Source: CAJBVW01 sp964457335 (GTDB lineage Bacteria > Myxococcota_A > UBA796 > SXON01). From it: a DNA stretch of 64,000 nt. Where the stretch lies: the NCBI GenBank assembly GCA_964457335.1, contig CAYWGD010000027.1, positions 5,603 through 69,602 of the forward strand. Direction: 5' to 3'. The translations under genes and the position numbers were made by a program. Positions 49,318 to 58,037 of the stretch are shown piece after piece. Every line of letters begins with the position of its first letter. Position 1 is the stretch's first letter. The notes beneath the pieces are model-generated. The model had not been told where the DNA came from. It did no database searches and saw only the letters and a list, made by a program, of their open reading frames with translations.

Positions 49318-50337
49318 TCAGGCGTGCGCGTGGACCTCGCGCCCGCCGAGCAGCGCCGCGGCCGCCGGCGCCACGACCTCGCGCCAGCCGCGCCCGACGA
49401 CCGCGCGGACCTCCTCGGCCGAGAGCAGCCCCTCCGCGTCGACGGGCAGGGCCGGCGGCGCGGCGAGCGCGCGGGCCACGGCGTCGCGGACGGCGTCGCC
49501 GCCGACGTCGATCATCCAGCGGACCGTCCGCCACGCGAGCGCGGCGTGGCGGGCCTCGTCGCGGGCGATCACGGCCAGGGCGGCGCGCTCGGCCGGGTCG
49601 GTCGCGCGGTCGCGGGCGGCCGCCATCTGGAGCGCGGAGAGCGTCTCGGCCACGCAGCCCTCGCGCGCGGTCGCCGCCGCGAAGGCCGCGAGGTCGTCAG
49701 CGAGCGCGAGCTCGGCGAGCGGGAGCGGGCCGGGGCGCAGGGCCTCGCCGCCCGCCGCTTGCGCCAGCCCGAACGCGAGCTTCGCGTGCCGCACCTCGTC
49801 GAGCGCGGCGGCGTGCGCGTCGGCCACGAGGTCCGCGGGGGCGCCGAACGCGAGCAGATCGAGCGCGAAGCGCGAGAAGGACGCGACGGAGGCGTGCTCG
49901 GCGAGCGCGATGCGGACCCAGGTGAGGGCGCGGGCCAGGCGCTCGGCAGGGTCCTCGGAGCGGGCCCCATCGGCCGACCCGGCGGAGGCCGCCCACCCGC
50001 CGCCGCGCGCGAGCGGCGCGAGGCGCGGGCGCCCGTCGATGACGAGCGGGCGGCCGTAGGTGCACTCGTGCCAGGGCGGGTCGATGGTGACGGGGTACTC
50101 GCAGGCGGCCGCCTCGTCGTCTCCCCCGAAGGCCATGCCCGGGCAGTGGTCCAGCTCGGTGGCCTCGCCGATCACGCCCAGGACCTCGGCGCCGCACGTG
50201 GCGGGGGAGAGCTTCTCGATGTCCACGTCCGCCGCCGCGGGGCACTCGGTCGCGTCTTCAGGCATCGACATGCAGGCGGTGTCGGCGCAGCCCACGAGGG
50301 GGAGGAGCGTCAGCAGCAGCAGGCGGTACTCGGTCAT
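49318..50337 (-). CDS. Ferritin-like domain lipoprotein (paralogue B)
   Basis: A 339-residue predicted lipoprotein (MTEYRLLLLTLLPLVGC, Cys 17) with a short Cys-rich spacer (ACMSMPEDATECPAA, ATCGAEVLGVIGE). Its ferritin-like domain is near-identical to paralogue A, keeping LAEHASVASFSRFALD, LDEVRHAKLAFGLA, REGCVAETLSALQ and RDEARHAALAWRTV. The DNA of this domain is also nearly the same, so the duplication is recent or kept alike by gene conversion; the N-terminal parts differ. The two copies plus the tail fragment at 45962 bracket the RTX and FG-GAP genes. Confidence 0.84.
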   Translation of the reverse strand: MTEYRLLLLTLLPLVGCADTACMSMPEDATECPAAADVDIEKLSPATCGAEVLGVIGEATELDHCPGMAFGGDDEAAACEYPVTIDPPWHECTYGRPLVIDGRPRLAPLARGGGWAASAGSADGARSEDPAERLARALTWVRIALAEHASVASFSRFALDLLAFGAPADLVADAHAAALDEVRHAKLAFGLAQAAGGEALRPGPLPLAELALADDLAAFAAATAREGCVAETLSALQMAAARDRATDPAERAALAVIARDEARHAALAWRTVRWMIDVGGDAVRDAVARALAAPPALPVDAEGLLSAEEVRAVVGRGWREVVAPAAAALLGGREVHAHA

Positions 50338-50395
50338 CGTCGTCTCCGAGAGGAACCATACGCGTCCCCCTCCCCGGATCGCATCTCCCGCGGAG

Positions 50396-50417
50396 GCCCC
50401 CCCGAATTCGGGGGGGC
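50396..50417. terminator. Perfect 22-bp palindrome
   Basis: GCCCCCCCGAA followed by its exact complement, centred on GAATTC. It lies 20 bp past the stop of the membrane-protein gene (50438) and upstream of the ferritin-like gene on the same strand, a fitting place for a terminator. No T-tract. Confidence 0.55.
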
Positions 50418-50437
50418 GTGGGTCGCCCGCGCGCGCC

Positions 50438-51934
50438 CTACCGCCCGCCCGGCGTCCACCACGTGAAGGTGCAGCCCTCGAGCGGCCCCGACCACGCCGG
50501 GGCGAGCTTCCGGGCCGCCACGAGCTGCGCCATCGCCGCCTGCCGCCCCGGCGTGCGATCGGCGCCGGGGCGGTGTCCGTAGGGGTCGGCGGGGCACTCC
50601 CAGGTCGCGACGGCCGCCGCCGCGGCCGCCATCTGCGGGCGGTGGAGCGACACGAAGCGCACCGCGTCCTCGCGGAGCAGGAAGAGCTCCAGGCGCCCGG
50701 GCTCCTCGGAGCCGGGGAAGTAGAGCCCCTGGTCGGCCACGAGCAGGCAGGGCTTCTTCGGGCCGCGGCGGGGGCAGGTCTCGTCCAGCAGCGTGGCGAC
50801 GCGCGGCGGCGCGGGGGCGGTCGGCGCGAGGTCGGCGGCGAGGCGCGCGCCCGACGTGAGGACGAGCGCCACGACGGCGATCCACGCGAGCACGGGCCGC
50901 CCGCGCACGCGCGTCCCGAGGCCCCGCGCCGCGACCACCCCGAGCCCCACGTAGAGCAGCAGGAAGTTGTCGAGCCCCGCGCGCGACGCCGCCGCGAGCA
51001 CGAACGGCACGGCCAGCCACCCGGCGAGGAGCGCGGCGCGGAGCCGGCGATCGCGCGCGTCGAGCGCTCCTGCGTCGGGCCGCGGCCCGGTCGCCGACCC
51101 GCGCGCCACCACGGCGGCCACGACGCTCACGCCGAGCAGCGCCGCGGCGACCACCCCGAGGTGCACCGCGAGCTGCGGCGCGAGCCCCGCGACCTCCACC
51201 GCGTAGCGCTCCCGCACCGCGGCCTTCCCGGCGAGGTAGCCCCGCAACAGCGGCAGCGGCGCCAGGGCCGCGATCGCCCACGCGGCCGCCACGACCACGA
51301 CGTGCCCCCACCGCTCCGGCCGCCGCCCCGTCCAGCCCGCGATCGCCGCGAGGCCCACGAGCCCGATCCACCCGAGCCCGCTCGGCCGCAGCGCGATCGC
51401 CAGCGCGCCCGCCACCGCGAGCCCCGCCGCGGTCCGTCGCCGCGCGAGCCCCGGGTCCGCCACGAGGAGCGCCGCCGCCGTCGCGACGAGCGCCGCCTCG
51501 GGGCCGTGCACCCAGCCGTCGCGCGTCGCGAGCACGAGCACGGGCACCTGCGCCACCCACGCCACGCCCGCGACCGCCCCCCACGCGCCCGCCCCGCGCC
51601 ACGCCAGCGCGGCCGTCGCCACGAGCAGCAGCGCCGTCCACGGCACGGTGGCCAGCGTGAAGGCCGCGCCGCTCCGCCCGATCGCCTGGAGCCACCCGGC
51701 CACCAGCACGTTCGGCCAGCCACCGGGCTCGGCGAGCCGCGTCGCCGCGCGCGCCCACTCGGCCCCGCCGAGGTCCTCGAACACCGTCGGGAGCGGCGCC
51801 CACGCGAAGTTCAGGTCGCGCGGCACCCGCTGCGACACGAGCGCGAACGCGGCCTGGGCCGCGCAGGCCCACGCGATCGTCGCGCCGATCCACCGCCGGG
51901 CCTGCCGGTCGCCGCGCGCGGGTTCGTCGGACAG
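50438..51934 (-). CDS. Multi-pass membrane protein, glycosyltransferase-C-like, probable CTG start
   Basis: A 498-residue protein with about ten membrane helices (WTALLLVATAALAWRG, LGVVAAALLGVSVVAAVVA, AWIAVVALVLTSGARLAAD) and a soluble tail with Cys (WECPADPYGHRPG). Tail and topology suggest a GT-C mannosyltransferase-like protein, but no DxD motif is clear. ATG/GTG starts fall only at 51838, after a hydrophobic in-frame segment (WIGATIAWACAAQAAFALVS). CTG at 51932-51934 has GGAGG four bases upstream and an in-frame TAG 24 bases before, so initiation at CTG, giving SDEPARGDRQARR before the first helix, fits best. Confidence 0.72.
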   Translation of the reverse strand: MSDEPARGDRQARRWIGATIAWACAAQAAFALVSQRVPRDLNFAWAPLPTVFEDLGGAEWARAATRLAEPGGWPNVLVAGWLQAIGRSGAAFTLATVPWTALLLVATAALAWRGAGAWGAVAGVAWVAQVPVLVLATRDGWVHGPEAALVATAAALLVADPGLARRRTAAGLAVAGALAIALRPSGLGWIGLVGLAAIAGWTGRRPERWGHVVVVAAAWAIAALAPLPLLRGYLAGKAAVRERYAVEVAGLAPQLAVHLGVVAAALLGVSVVAAVVARGSATGPRPDAGALDARDRRLRAALLAGWLAVPFVLAAASRAGLDNFLLLYVGLGVVAARGLGTRVRGRPVLAWIAVVALVLTSGARLAADLAPTAPAPPRVATLLDETCPRRGPKKPCLLVADQGLYFPGSEEPGRLELFLLREDAVRFVSLHRPQMAAAAAAVATWECPADPYGHRPGADRTPGRQAAMAQLVAARKLAPAWSGPLEGCTFTWWTPGGR

Positions 51935-51966
51935 CGGGCCTCCCGTGGCGGGCTAACACCGTCGTG

Positions 51967-52071
51967 CGGGCGGATCCGCGGGATCGGGGCAGCCGGCCGC
52001 GCGGACGCGGCCGCCGCGGCGGCGTGGGTGCCGACGAGGGCCGTCGGTGGCTCGGGTGCCCGGCGGAGGGA
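51967..52071 (+). repeat. GC-rich element, left neighbour of direct repeat copy A
   Basis: Resembles 44686-44775 (GGATCGGGGCAGCCGG, GCCGCCGCGGCGGC and GGCTCGGGTGCCCGG in the same order). It fills the gap between the membrane-protein start and repeat copy A. No ORF with coding character seen. Confidence 0.55.
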
Positions 52072-52222
52072 CGCGCGAAGGGCCCGGAAGGCGCGCGGGC
52101 GCGGGAGCGGCCGCGCGGTTCGGCGCCCCGGGGCGCGGCAGCGGCCCGGACGCGCCAACCGAGGGCCCCCGGCCCGAGCCTGGAGGGGCCTGGCCCCGGC
52201 GTCTTCGCCGGGGACGCGCCCA
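52072..52222 (+). repeat. 150-bp intergenic direct repeat, copy A
   Basis: From CGCGCGAAGGGCCCGGAAGG to GGGACGCGCCCA. It matches 58038-58187 in the same orientation with only a handful of differences. It ends in a hairpin CCCCGGCG-TCTT-CGCCGGGG (52194-52213). Located just upstream of the CpxP-like gene. Confidence 0.9.
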
Positions 52223-52304
52223 GGAGCCACTTCGCACTTCTTCACGGATTGCGCCACGGGCGCTTCACCCCGCCGGCTGACCTTGGAGCCACACGGAGGT
52301 CGTG

Positions 52305-52790
52305 ATGTGTGGTGTGTTGATCGGAGCGTTGGGTGTGCTGGGGCTCCTCGGGGTGGCGCGCGTGATCCGCGGGCGGGGTCGCTGGGGCCGCCACGGCTGC
52401 CACGGCGGGCACCGCGGGCGGTACGGCGGGCCGCGCGGGCTCGGCGAGGAGCGGTTCGCGCGGGCGGCGGGCGAGGTGTTCAAGCGGCGGCTGCGCATCG
52501 ACGAGGAGCAGGAGCCGGTGGTCGACCACGCGCTCCGCGACCTGCGCGCGGCGGTGCACGAGCTCGGCCGCGAGCTCGGCGACACGCGGGCGGCCCTCGC
52601 GGACGCGCTCCGCGGCGAGACGGTCGACGACGCCGCGCTGGCGGCCGCGTTCGCCCGCCAGGACGACGCGGTCCAGCGGGCACGCCGCGAGGTGGTGTCG
52701 GCGGTGAAGCAGGTGCACGCGGTGCTCGAGCCCGACCAGCGGAAGCGGGCGGCCGACTGGGTGGCGTCGGGGCGGGCGCGGTGGGCGTGA
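52305..52790 (+). CDS. CpxP/Spy-like periplasmic protein, membrane-anchored
   Basis: A 161-residue protein. GGAGG precedes the ATG at 52305; a GTG three bases before is too close to it. An N-terminal hydrophobic segment (VLIGALGVLGLLGVARVI) leads to a His/Gly/Arg-rich patch (GRHGCHGGHRGRYGG), then a long helical domain like Spy/CpxP (VFKRRLRIDEEQEPVVDHAL, LEPDQRKRAADWV), which bind misfolded proteins or metals in the periplasm. The next two genes are a response regulator and kinase, the classic CpxP-R-A order, so it is probably the stress-sensing accessory of that system. Confidence 0.82.
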   Translation: MCGVLIGALGVLGLLGVARVIRGRGRWGRHGCHGGHRGRYGGPRGLGEERFARAAGEVFKRRLRIDEEQEPVVDHALRDLRAAVHELGRELGDTRAALADALRGETVDDAALAAAFARQDDAVQRARREVVSAVKQVHAVLEPDQRKRAADWVASGRARWA

Positions 52791-52862
52791 CCGCGTAGGG
52801 AGGCCGTCGTGGAGCCCCGGGCCTCGACGCCGGGGCTCCCGCCGGCCAGACTCGGAGGGACC

Positions 52863-53549
52863 ATGCCGATCCGCGCGCTCCTCATCGACGACGACGCCCG
52901 CCTCGCCGAGCTCCTGGCGGGCTACCTCGCGCCGCACGAGGTGCACCTCGCGCACGCGCCCGACGGCGCGCGGGGCCTTCGCGCGGTGGCCGCGGGCGGC
53001 GTCGACATCGTGCTGCTCGACATCATGATGCCCGGGCTCGACGGGCTCGACGTGTTGCGGCGGCTCCGGCAACGGAGCGCCGTGCCCGTCGTGATGCTGA
53101 CCGCGCGCGGCGACGAGACGGACCGCGTGGTGGGGCTGGAGCTCGGCGCGGATGACTACCTCGCGAAGCCGGTCTACCCGCGCGAGCTCCTCGCGCGCAT
53201 CCGGGCGGTGCTCCGCCGCGTGGCCCCGCGCGAGGCGGACCGCCGCGTGGTGGTCGGCGACCTGGAGATCGACCCCGCGGCCCGGGTCGCGCGCATCGGC
53301 GGCCGGCTCCTCGGGTTGACCGCGCTGGAGTTCGACCTGCTCCTCGCCCTCGCGGAGCGGGCCGGCCGCGTCGTGCCGCGCGACGCGCTCTGGGAGGCCG
53401 CCGGCCGCGGGGACACCGCCGTGAGCGAGCGCACCGTGGACGTGCACGTCTCGCACCTGCGCGCCAAGCTCGGCGACGACGGGAAGGACCCGCAGCGCCT
53501 CAAGACCATCCGCGGGGCCGGGTACGTGCTCGTGCGGGAGCCCGGGTGA
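52863..53549 (+). CDS. OmpR/CpxR-like response regulator
   Basis: A 228-residue regulator starting at the ATG preceded by CGGAGGGACC. Receiver: DDD at 9-11, phosphoacceptor Asp 53 in LLDIMMPG, Lys in YLAKPVYP. Winged-helix output: LTALEFDLLLALAERAGRVV with wing KTIRGAGYVLV. The stop overlaps the kinase start as GTGA, so the two are coupled. It follows the CpxP-like gene by 72 bp and should control the envelope-stress response, with the downstream KAP gene a possible target because only 23 bp separate it from the kinase. Confidence 0.94.
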   Translation: MPIRALLIDDDARLAELLAGYLAPHEVHLAHAPDGARGLRAVAAGGVDIVLLDIMMPGLDGLDVLRRLRQRSAVPVVMLTARGDETDRVVGLELGADDYLAKPVYPRELLARIRAVLRRVAPREADRRVVVGDLEIDPAARVARIGGRLLGLTALEFDLLLALAERAGRVVPRDALWEAAGRGDTAVSERTVDVHVSHLRAKLGDDGKDPQRLKTIRGAGYVLVREPG

Positions 53550-54586
53550 GGCCGGGGGGGCACCACCGCCGCCCGCGCGGGTGGATGCTCGCGCGGGGGA
53601 TCCACCGCACGGTGGTGGGCTTCCTGGTCCTCGCGGCGGGGCTCGGCGCGGCGGCGGGCGCCGCGATCCACGCCGGGGCGCGCGGCGGCGGGGCCGGGCT
53701 CGTGTGCCTGGGGCTCGGCGTCGTGGGCGCGTTGTGGCCGCTCGCGTGGGTGGCCACGGCGCGCGTCGCGTGGCCGCTCCGGCAGCTCGCCGCCGCCGCG
53801 GGCGAGCTCCACGGGGGGCGGCTCGCGAGCCGGGAGGCCATCCCGAAGGCGGCGCCCGGCGAGGTGGGCGAGGTGGCGGACGCGCTGCGCGGCATGGCCG
53901 ACCGCGTGGCGCGCCAGCTCCAGGACCAGCGCGCGCTCCTCGCGGCGGTCTCGCACGAGCTGCGCAGCCCGCTCGGCCGGGCGCGCGTGCTCGTCGAGAT
54001 GGCGCGCGAGGGCTCGGCGCCGCCCGACCTCCACGACGCGCTCCAGGCCGAGATCGACGCCATGGACGGCCTGGTCGGGGACCTGCTCGCGGCCGCGCGC
54101 ATCGACTTCGAGGCCGTCACGCCCCGCCCGCTCGACCCCGCCGACGTGGCCCGCCGCGCCCTGGAGATCGCGGGGATGCCGGCCGACGCGCTCGTCGTGG
54201 CGGGGGACCAGGGGGGCGTGCGCGCCGACCCCACGCTGCTCGCGCGGGCGCTCGCCGGGCTCCTCGACAACGCGCGGCGCTACGGCGGCGCCGACGTGCG
54301 CCTGCACGTGCGCGGCCGGCTGGAGCGCGTCCGCTTCGAGGTGGAGGACGACGGCCCCGGCTTCGCCCCCGGCGACGCCGAGCGCGCCTTCGAGCCCTTC
54401 TGGCGCGGCCCGACGGCCGACGGGCGTCCTGCACCGCGGGGGGAGGGCCTCGGGCTCGCGCTGGTGCGCCAGATCGCGCAGGCGCACCGCGGCGAGGCGG
54501 GCGCCGAGAACCGGCGCGAGGGCGGCGCGCGGGTGTGGATCGAGCTGCCGCGGGAGGTGGGGGGGCGGACGGGCGGGGAGGTGTAG
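53546..54586 (+). CDS. Sensor histidine kinase (CpxA-like, with almost no periplasmic domain)
   Basis: A 346-residue kinase from GTG overlapping the regulator stop. Two membrane helices (about 20-43 and 50-72) lie only a few residues apart, so there is practically no extracytoplasmic sensor. A HAMP domain follows, then H-box AAVSHELRSPLGRARV with His 137, N-box GLLDNARRYG and G-boxes EDDGPGFAPGD and GEGLGLALV. Lack of a sensor loop suits control through a separate periplasmic partner such as the CpxP-like protein two genes upstream. Confidence 0.93.
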   Translation: MRPGGHHRRPRGWMLARGIHRTVVGFLVLAAGLGAAAGAAIHAGARGGGAGLVCLGLGVVGALWPLAWVATARVAWPLRQLAAAAGELHGGRLASREAIPKAAPGEVGEVADALRGMADRVARQLQDQRALLAAVSHELRSPLGRARVLVEMAREGSAPPDLHDALQAEIDAMDGLVGDLLAAARIDFEAVTPRPLDPADVARRALEIAGMPADALVVAGDQGGVRADPTLLARALAGLLDNARRYGGADVRLHVRGRLERVRFEVEDDGPGFAPGDAERAFEPFWRGPTADGRPAPRGEGLGLALVRQIAQAHRGEAGAENRREGGARVWIELPREVGGRTGGEV

Positions 54587-54609
54587 ACTCCGCTCCGGAC
54601 GGAGCCCCG

Positions 54610-57600
54610 ATGGAAGACGCCGTGTGGGAGAGCCTGGCCTGGGTCCTGGGGAAGCACGGCGCGCCCGTCGGGGTGGCGTTCGCGTTCGGTCGGCCGGGGA
54701 TCCTGCTGACCGGATCGAGCATCGCCGACGCTCCCTCGCTCTCGCTGCGCGCGTGGAACGGGGAGCCGCTCCAGGCGGTCGTCCGCGCTGGCCACGAGGG
54801 CGTCGTGGTGGCGGAAGGTGGGCGCCTCCTGCCGCTCGTCGGGACCGCGCGAGCCGAGCCGCTGGCGGAGGCGTCGGTCGGCGTCTGGCTGCCCGCGCTG
54901 GACGGCGGAACGAGCTTGTCGGCGCTGCCCGGCGTCGCCCGGCAGGACGGGGAGCACCTGTTCGTCGAGCTGGTCGAGCCGATCCCCGAGCCGCTCCGCG
55001 GGCGTGTCACGGGCGCGCCGGTGCTCGACGGGAACGGCGTCGTCGGCGTGGTCCTCGAGGCGAGCGCGGGCGATCGGTTTCTCCGTGCCCTCTCGCTCCG
55101 GGCCTTCCCGGCCCTCGCCTCGCTGCTGGCGCCGCCGCAGCAGCCGACCGCGCCGCGTCGCGGGCGGTGGATCCGGGTGACGGGCACGTACCGGCCGGGG
55201 GACACCGCCCGGATCCTCGCGACGGAGCTCGGCCGGGCGCTCGCGAACGCCGGCTTCGGGTTGATCCACGGCGGCTCGACGGGCATCGACGAGCTCGTCC
55301 GCGAGGGCTTCGTGTCCGTGGCGACCGCGCCGGTCGCCGTGCAGGCCATCGGCGCGCCGGGCTGGGGCATGCACGTCCAGCCGAGGCCCGACGAGGTCGT
55401 GCGGGGGTTCGAGGCGGAGGTGGATCCGGAGACCTTCGCCGGGGATGCCCTCGTCGTGCTCGCGGGCGGCATCGGCACGGTCGGGGTCATCGAGCGGACC
55501 CGCGCCGCGGGTCGGCCGGTCCTCCCCGTTCCTCCCTCCGGCCGCGCGGCCGCGGAGCTCGCGCAACAGCTGCTCCGCGACTGGGAGACGCTCGGCCCCC
55601 CCGGGTTGGACCGCGCGGCGTTCGAGGCGCTCGCCGACGCCGACGCGAGCACGGCGATCGGCCAGGTCCTGGCCATCCTCGACCGGCTCTTCCCCCAGGC
55701 GCCGAGCGAGCCCCGCCTCCCCGCCCGCATCCTCGACCCCACCGCGGTGAACGACAACGCCGAAGGCAACGAGGACCTGCTCGACGTGGAGCGCGACATC
55801 GAGCGCTTCGCGCGCCTCATCGCCGCGGCGGACCTCGCCCCGCCGCTGGCCATCGGGTTGTTCGGCGAGTGGGGGTCGGGGAAGAGCTTCTTCATCGACC
55901 ACCTGCACGACCGGATCGAGGGGCTCTGCCCCATCGAGGGGCCCGCCGTGCCGGGCATGTGCGGCGACATCTGCCAGATCCGCTTCAACGCCTGGCACTA
56001 CGCGGACGTCGACCTCTGGGGCGCGCTGGCCGCGCGGGTGTTCGATCGGCTGGCCGAGGACCTCTCGGTCCGGAAGAGCACGGAGGCCGCCCAGGAGCGC
56101 GCGGTCCTGCAGGACTCGTTGAAGTGGGTCGAGAAGGAGCGGACGAAGGCCCGGCTCGCGCTGGCCGAGGCCAAGGCGGAGGCGGAGCAGGCGCGGGCCG
56201 AGGCCGCCGCGAAGGAGGCGGCGCGGGCCGCGGAGGTCGACTCCTTGCGGGTGTGGCTCGACAAGCGGGCTTGGGAGAAGCTCGCGGCGGAGCCGGAGGG
56301 GGCGGAGGCGATCGCGGCGGCACGCGAGAAGGCGGAGGAGCTCGGGCTCGCCCAGGTGTTCGACGACGCACGGGACACCGCCAAGGGGTTCGACGGCCTC
56401 GTGCGCGAGGCGGCCTCCGTGTGGACGGCGATCCACGCGCTGGTCCGCCGCCCCCGCGGGTGGCTCGAGTGGGGGATGGCGGGCCTCCTCGTGCTCCTCC
56501 CGCTCGTGACCGCGGGGCTCCTCGCCTGGAAGCCGGAGGTCGTCAGCTTCGCGGTGGTCGCCGAGGGGCTCGGCGCCCTCCTCTACGGCGTCAAGCGCGT
56601 GGGCACGTGGCTCCAGTCGATGCGGGCCCTCGTGGGGGAGGCCCAGTCGTTGGACGACCGGGCCCGGAAGGCGCGGTACGCGCTCATCGCCGCGGGAGAC
56701 GACGCCACGCGCAAGGCGCGCAAGGCGCTGTCCGACGCCGAGACGGAGCTCATCTCGGCCCAGCAGAAGGTCGACGACCTCGACGCCGCGGTGGCGCGGA
56801 CCTCGGAGGCGCTCGTCCAGCTCGACCCGAAGAAGCTCGTCTACGACTTCGTGGAGGCCCGGTCCCGCTCGGACGCGGCGTATCGGCGCACCGAAGGGGT
56901 CGTGTCCATGTTGCGCAGGGATCTCGAGGAGCTCAGCAAGCGGCTGAAGGACACCCACCGGGAGGACGCGCGGAAGCGGGCCCCCGGCCCCACGGTCCGC
57001 CGTGTCGTCCTCTACGTCGACGACCTCGACCGGTGCCCGCCGGCGCAGGTCGTGGCGGTCCTGCAGGCGGTCCACCTGCTGCTCGCCTTCGACCTGTTCG
57101 TGGTCGTGCTGGCCGTCGACCCGCGTTGGCTGGAGCGCGCGTTGGAGGACCACTACCGGGCGATCTTCCGGTCGGAGGGCGGCGCGGCCGCCGACCTCTC
57201 GGCGCACGACTACCTCGAGAAGATCTTCCAGATCCCGTTCACGCTCGCGCCCGTGGACGAGCGGGGCTTCGCGAAGCTGATCGGCGCGAACCTGCCGTTC
57301 GAGGAGCCGGAGCCCCCCAAGACGCCGGATCCGGCGCCCGCCCCGACCGTCGTCCCGCCGCCCGCGCGCGTGTCGGGATCCTCCCTGGAGAGCGCGCCGG
57401 AGTCGGTTCCGCCCGGCGGGGCTACGCCGCCCGAGTCGCCGCCCGCCCCCGTCGACATCACGCGCCGCTTCGTCATCGCCCGGCACGAGCAGGAGGCGCT
57501 CCTCCCGCTCCACGGCTTCATCGGGACGCCACGCGCCACCAAGCGGTTCATCAACGTGTACCGCCTCCTGCGCGCGAGCGTGGAGGAGTCGCAGTTCCGG

Positions 57601-58014
57601 GCCTTCCTGGCGACCGAGCACCGCGTCGTGCAGGTGCTCCTCGCGGTCACGATCGGCTACCCCCGCACCGGGGCGCTGCTCCTCCGCGAGCTGCTCACCG
57701 AGCCCCACCCGGGCCGCGAGACGTGGGAGCAGTTCCTCGGTCGCTTCGAGGCGCGGCCGCTCGCGAAGCGCGCCGACGAGGCCGAGCGCGCGCGGCTGGT
57801 CTACGCGCTGCACGCCCTGAAGGGGCTCCCGCCGGAGATCTCGCCCTACCGCCGGTGGGCGCGCCGCGTCGGACGGTTCTCGTTCCTGTGGTCGTGGGAT
57901 CCGCTGCCGCCGGCCGCGACCGCCCGCCGCTGGAAGCGGGTGCCCACCGGGCTGCGAGCCGCCCCGCCGGTGGGCACTCCTTCCGAGACGCCGCCGGAGA
58001 CCCTTCAGGCCTGA
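54610..58014 (+). CDS. Trypsin-like (degenerate)/SLOG/KAP P-loop NTPase fusion
   Basis: A 1134-residue protein, start set by GGAG five bases before ATG. Residues about 1-175 look like a trypsin-like fold (VGVAFAFGRPGILLTGSSIA, TGAPVLDGNGVVGVVLE), but the usual catalytic His and GxSGxP serine are replaced (Ser and Thr). Residues 185-310 resemble a SLOG/LOG nucleotide-ligand domain (GFGLIHGGSTGIDELVREGF, VVLAGGIGTVGVIE). From 400 on is a KAP-family NTPase: Walker A GEWGSGKS (419-426), Walker B VVLYVDDLDRC (799-809), a long coiled coil (505-545), two membrane helices inserted at 619-660 and a sensor-like GTPRATKRFINVYR. KAP and SLOG proteins are known from bacterial conflict and phage-defence systems; the role here is inferred. 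It follows CpxPRA-like genes and is followed by direct-repeat copy B. Confidence 0.85.
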   Translation: MEDAVWESLAWVLGKHGAPVGVAFAFGRPGILLTGSSIADAPSLSLRAWNGEPLQAVVRAGHEGVVVAEGGRLLPLVGTARAEPLAEASVGVWLPALDGGTSLSALPGVARQDGEHLFVELVEPIPEPLRGRVTGAPVLDGNGVVGVVLEASAGDRFLRALSLRAFPALASLLAPPQQPTAPRRGRWIRVTGTYRPGDTARILATELGRALANAGFGLIHGGSTGIDELVREGFVSVATAPVAVQAIGAPGWGMHVQPRPDEVVRGFEAEVDPETFAGDALVVLAGGIGTVGVIERTRAAGRPVLPVPPSGRAAAELAQQLLRDWETLGPPGLDRAAFEALADADASTAIGQVLAILDRLFPQAPSEPRLPARILDPTAVNDNAEGNEDLLDVERDIERFARLIAAADLAPPLAIGLFGEWGSGKSFFIDHLHDRIEGLCPIEGPAVPGMCGDICQIRFNAWHYADVDLWGALAARVFDRLAEDLSVRKSTEAAQERAVLQDSLKWVEKERTKARLALAEAKAEAEQARAEAAAKEAARAAEVDSLRVWLDKRAWEKLAAEPEGAEAIAAAREKAEELGLAQVFDDARDTAKGFDGLVREAASVWTAIHALVRRPRGWLEWGMAGLLVLLPLVTAGLLAWKPEVVSFAVVAEGLGALLYGVKRVGTWLQSMRALVGEAQSLDDRARKARYALIAAGDDATRKARKALSDAETELISAQQKVDDLDAAVARTSEALVQLDPKKLVYDFVEARSRSDAAYRRTEGVVSMLRRDLEELSKRLKDTHREDARKRAPGPTVRRVVLYVDDLDRCPPAQVVAVLQAVHLLLAFDLFVVVLAVDPRWLERALEDHYRAIFRSEGGAAADLSAHDYLEKIFQIPFTLAPVDERGFAKLIGANLPFEEPEPPKTPDPAPAPTVVPPPARVSGSSLESAPESVPPGGATPPESPPAPVDITRRFVIARHEQEALLPLHGFIGTPRATKRFINVYRLLRASVEESQFRAFLATEHRVVQVLLAVTIGYPRTGALLLRELLTEPHPGRETWEQFLGRFEARPLAKRADEAERARLVYALHALKGLPPEISPYRRWARRVGRFSFLWSWDPLPPAATARRWKRVPTGLRAAPPVGTPSETPPETLQA

Positions 58015-58037
58015 ACGTCGCGCTCGTCGGACGGCCC

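Noticed and set aside
52302..52304. GTG as start of the CpxP-like gene
   Set aside because: Only two bases separate it from GGAGG; the ATG three bases later has better spacing.
54610..55134. Active serine protease domain at the head of the KAP protein
   Set aside because: The positions expected for the catalytic His and the GxSGxP serine are not conserved, so at most an inactive trypsin-like fold is claimed.
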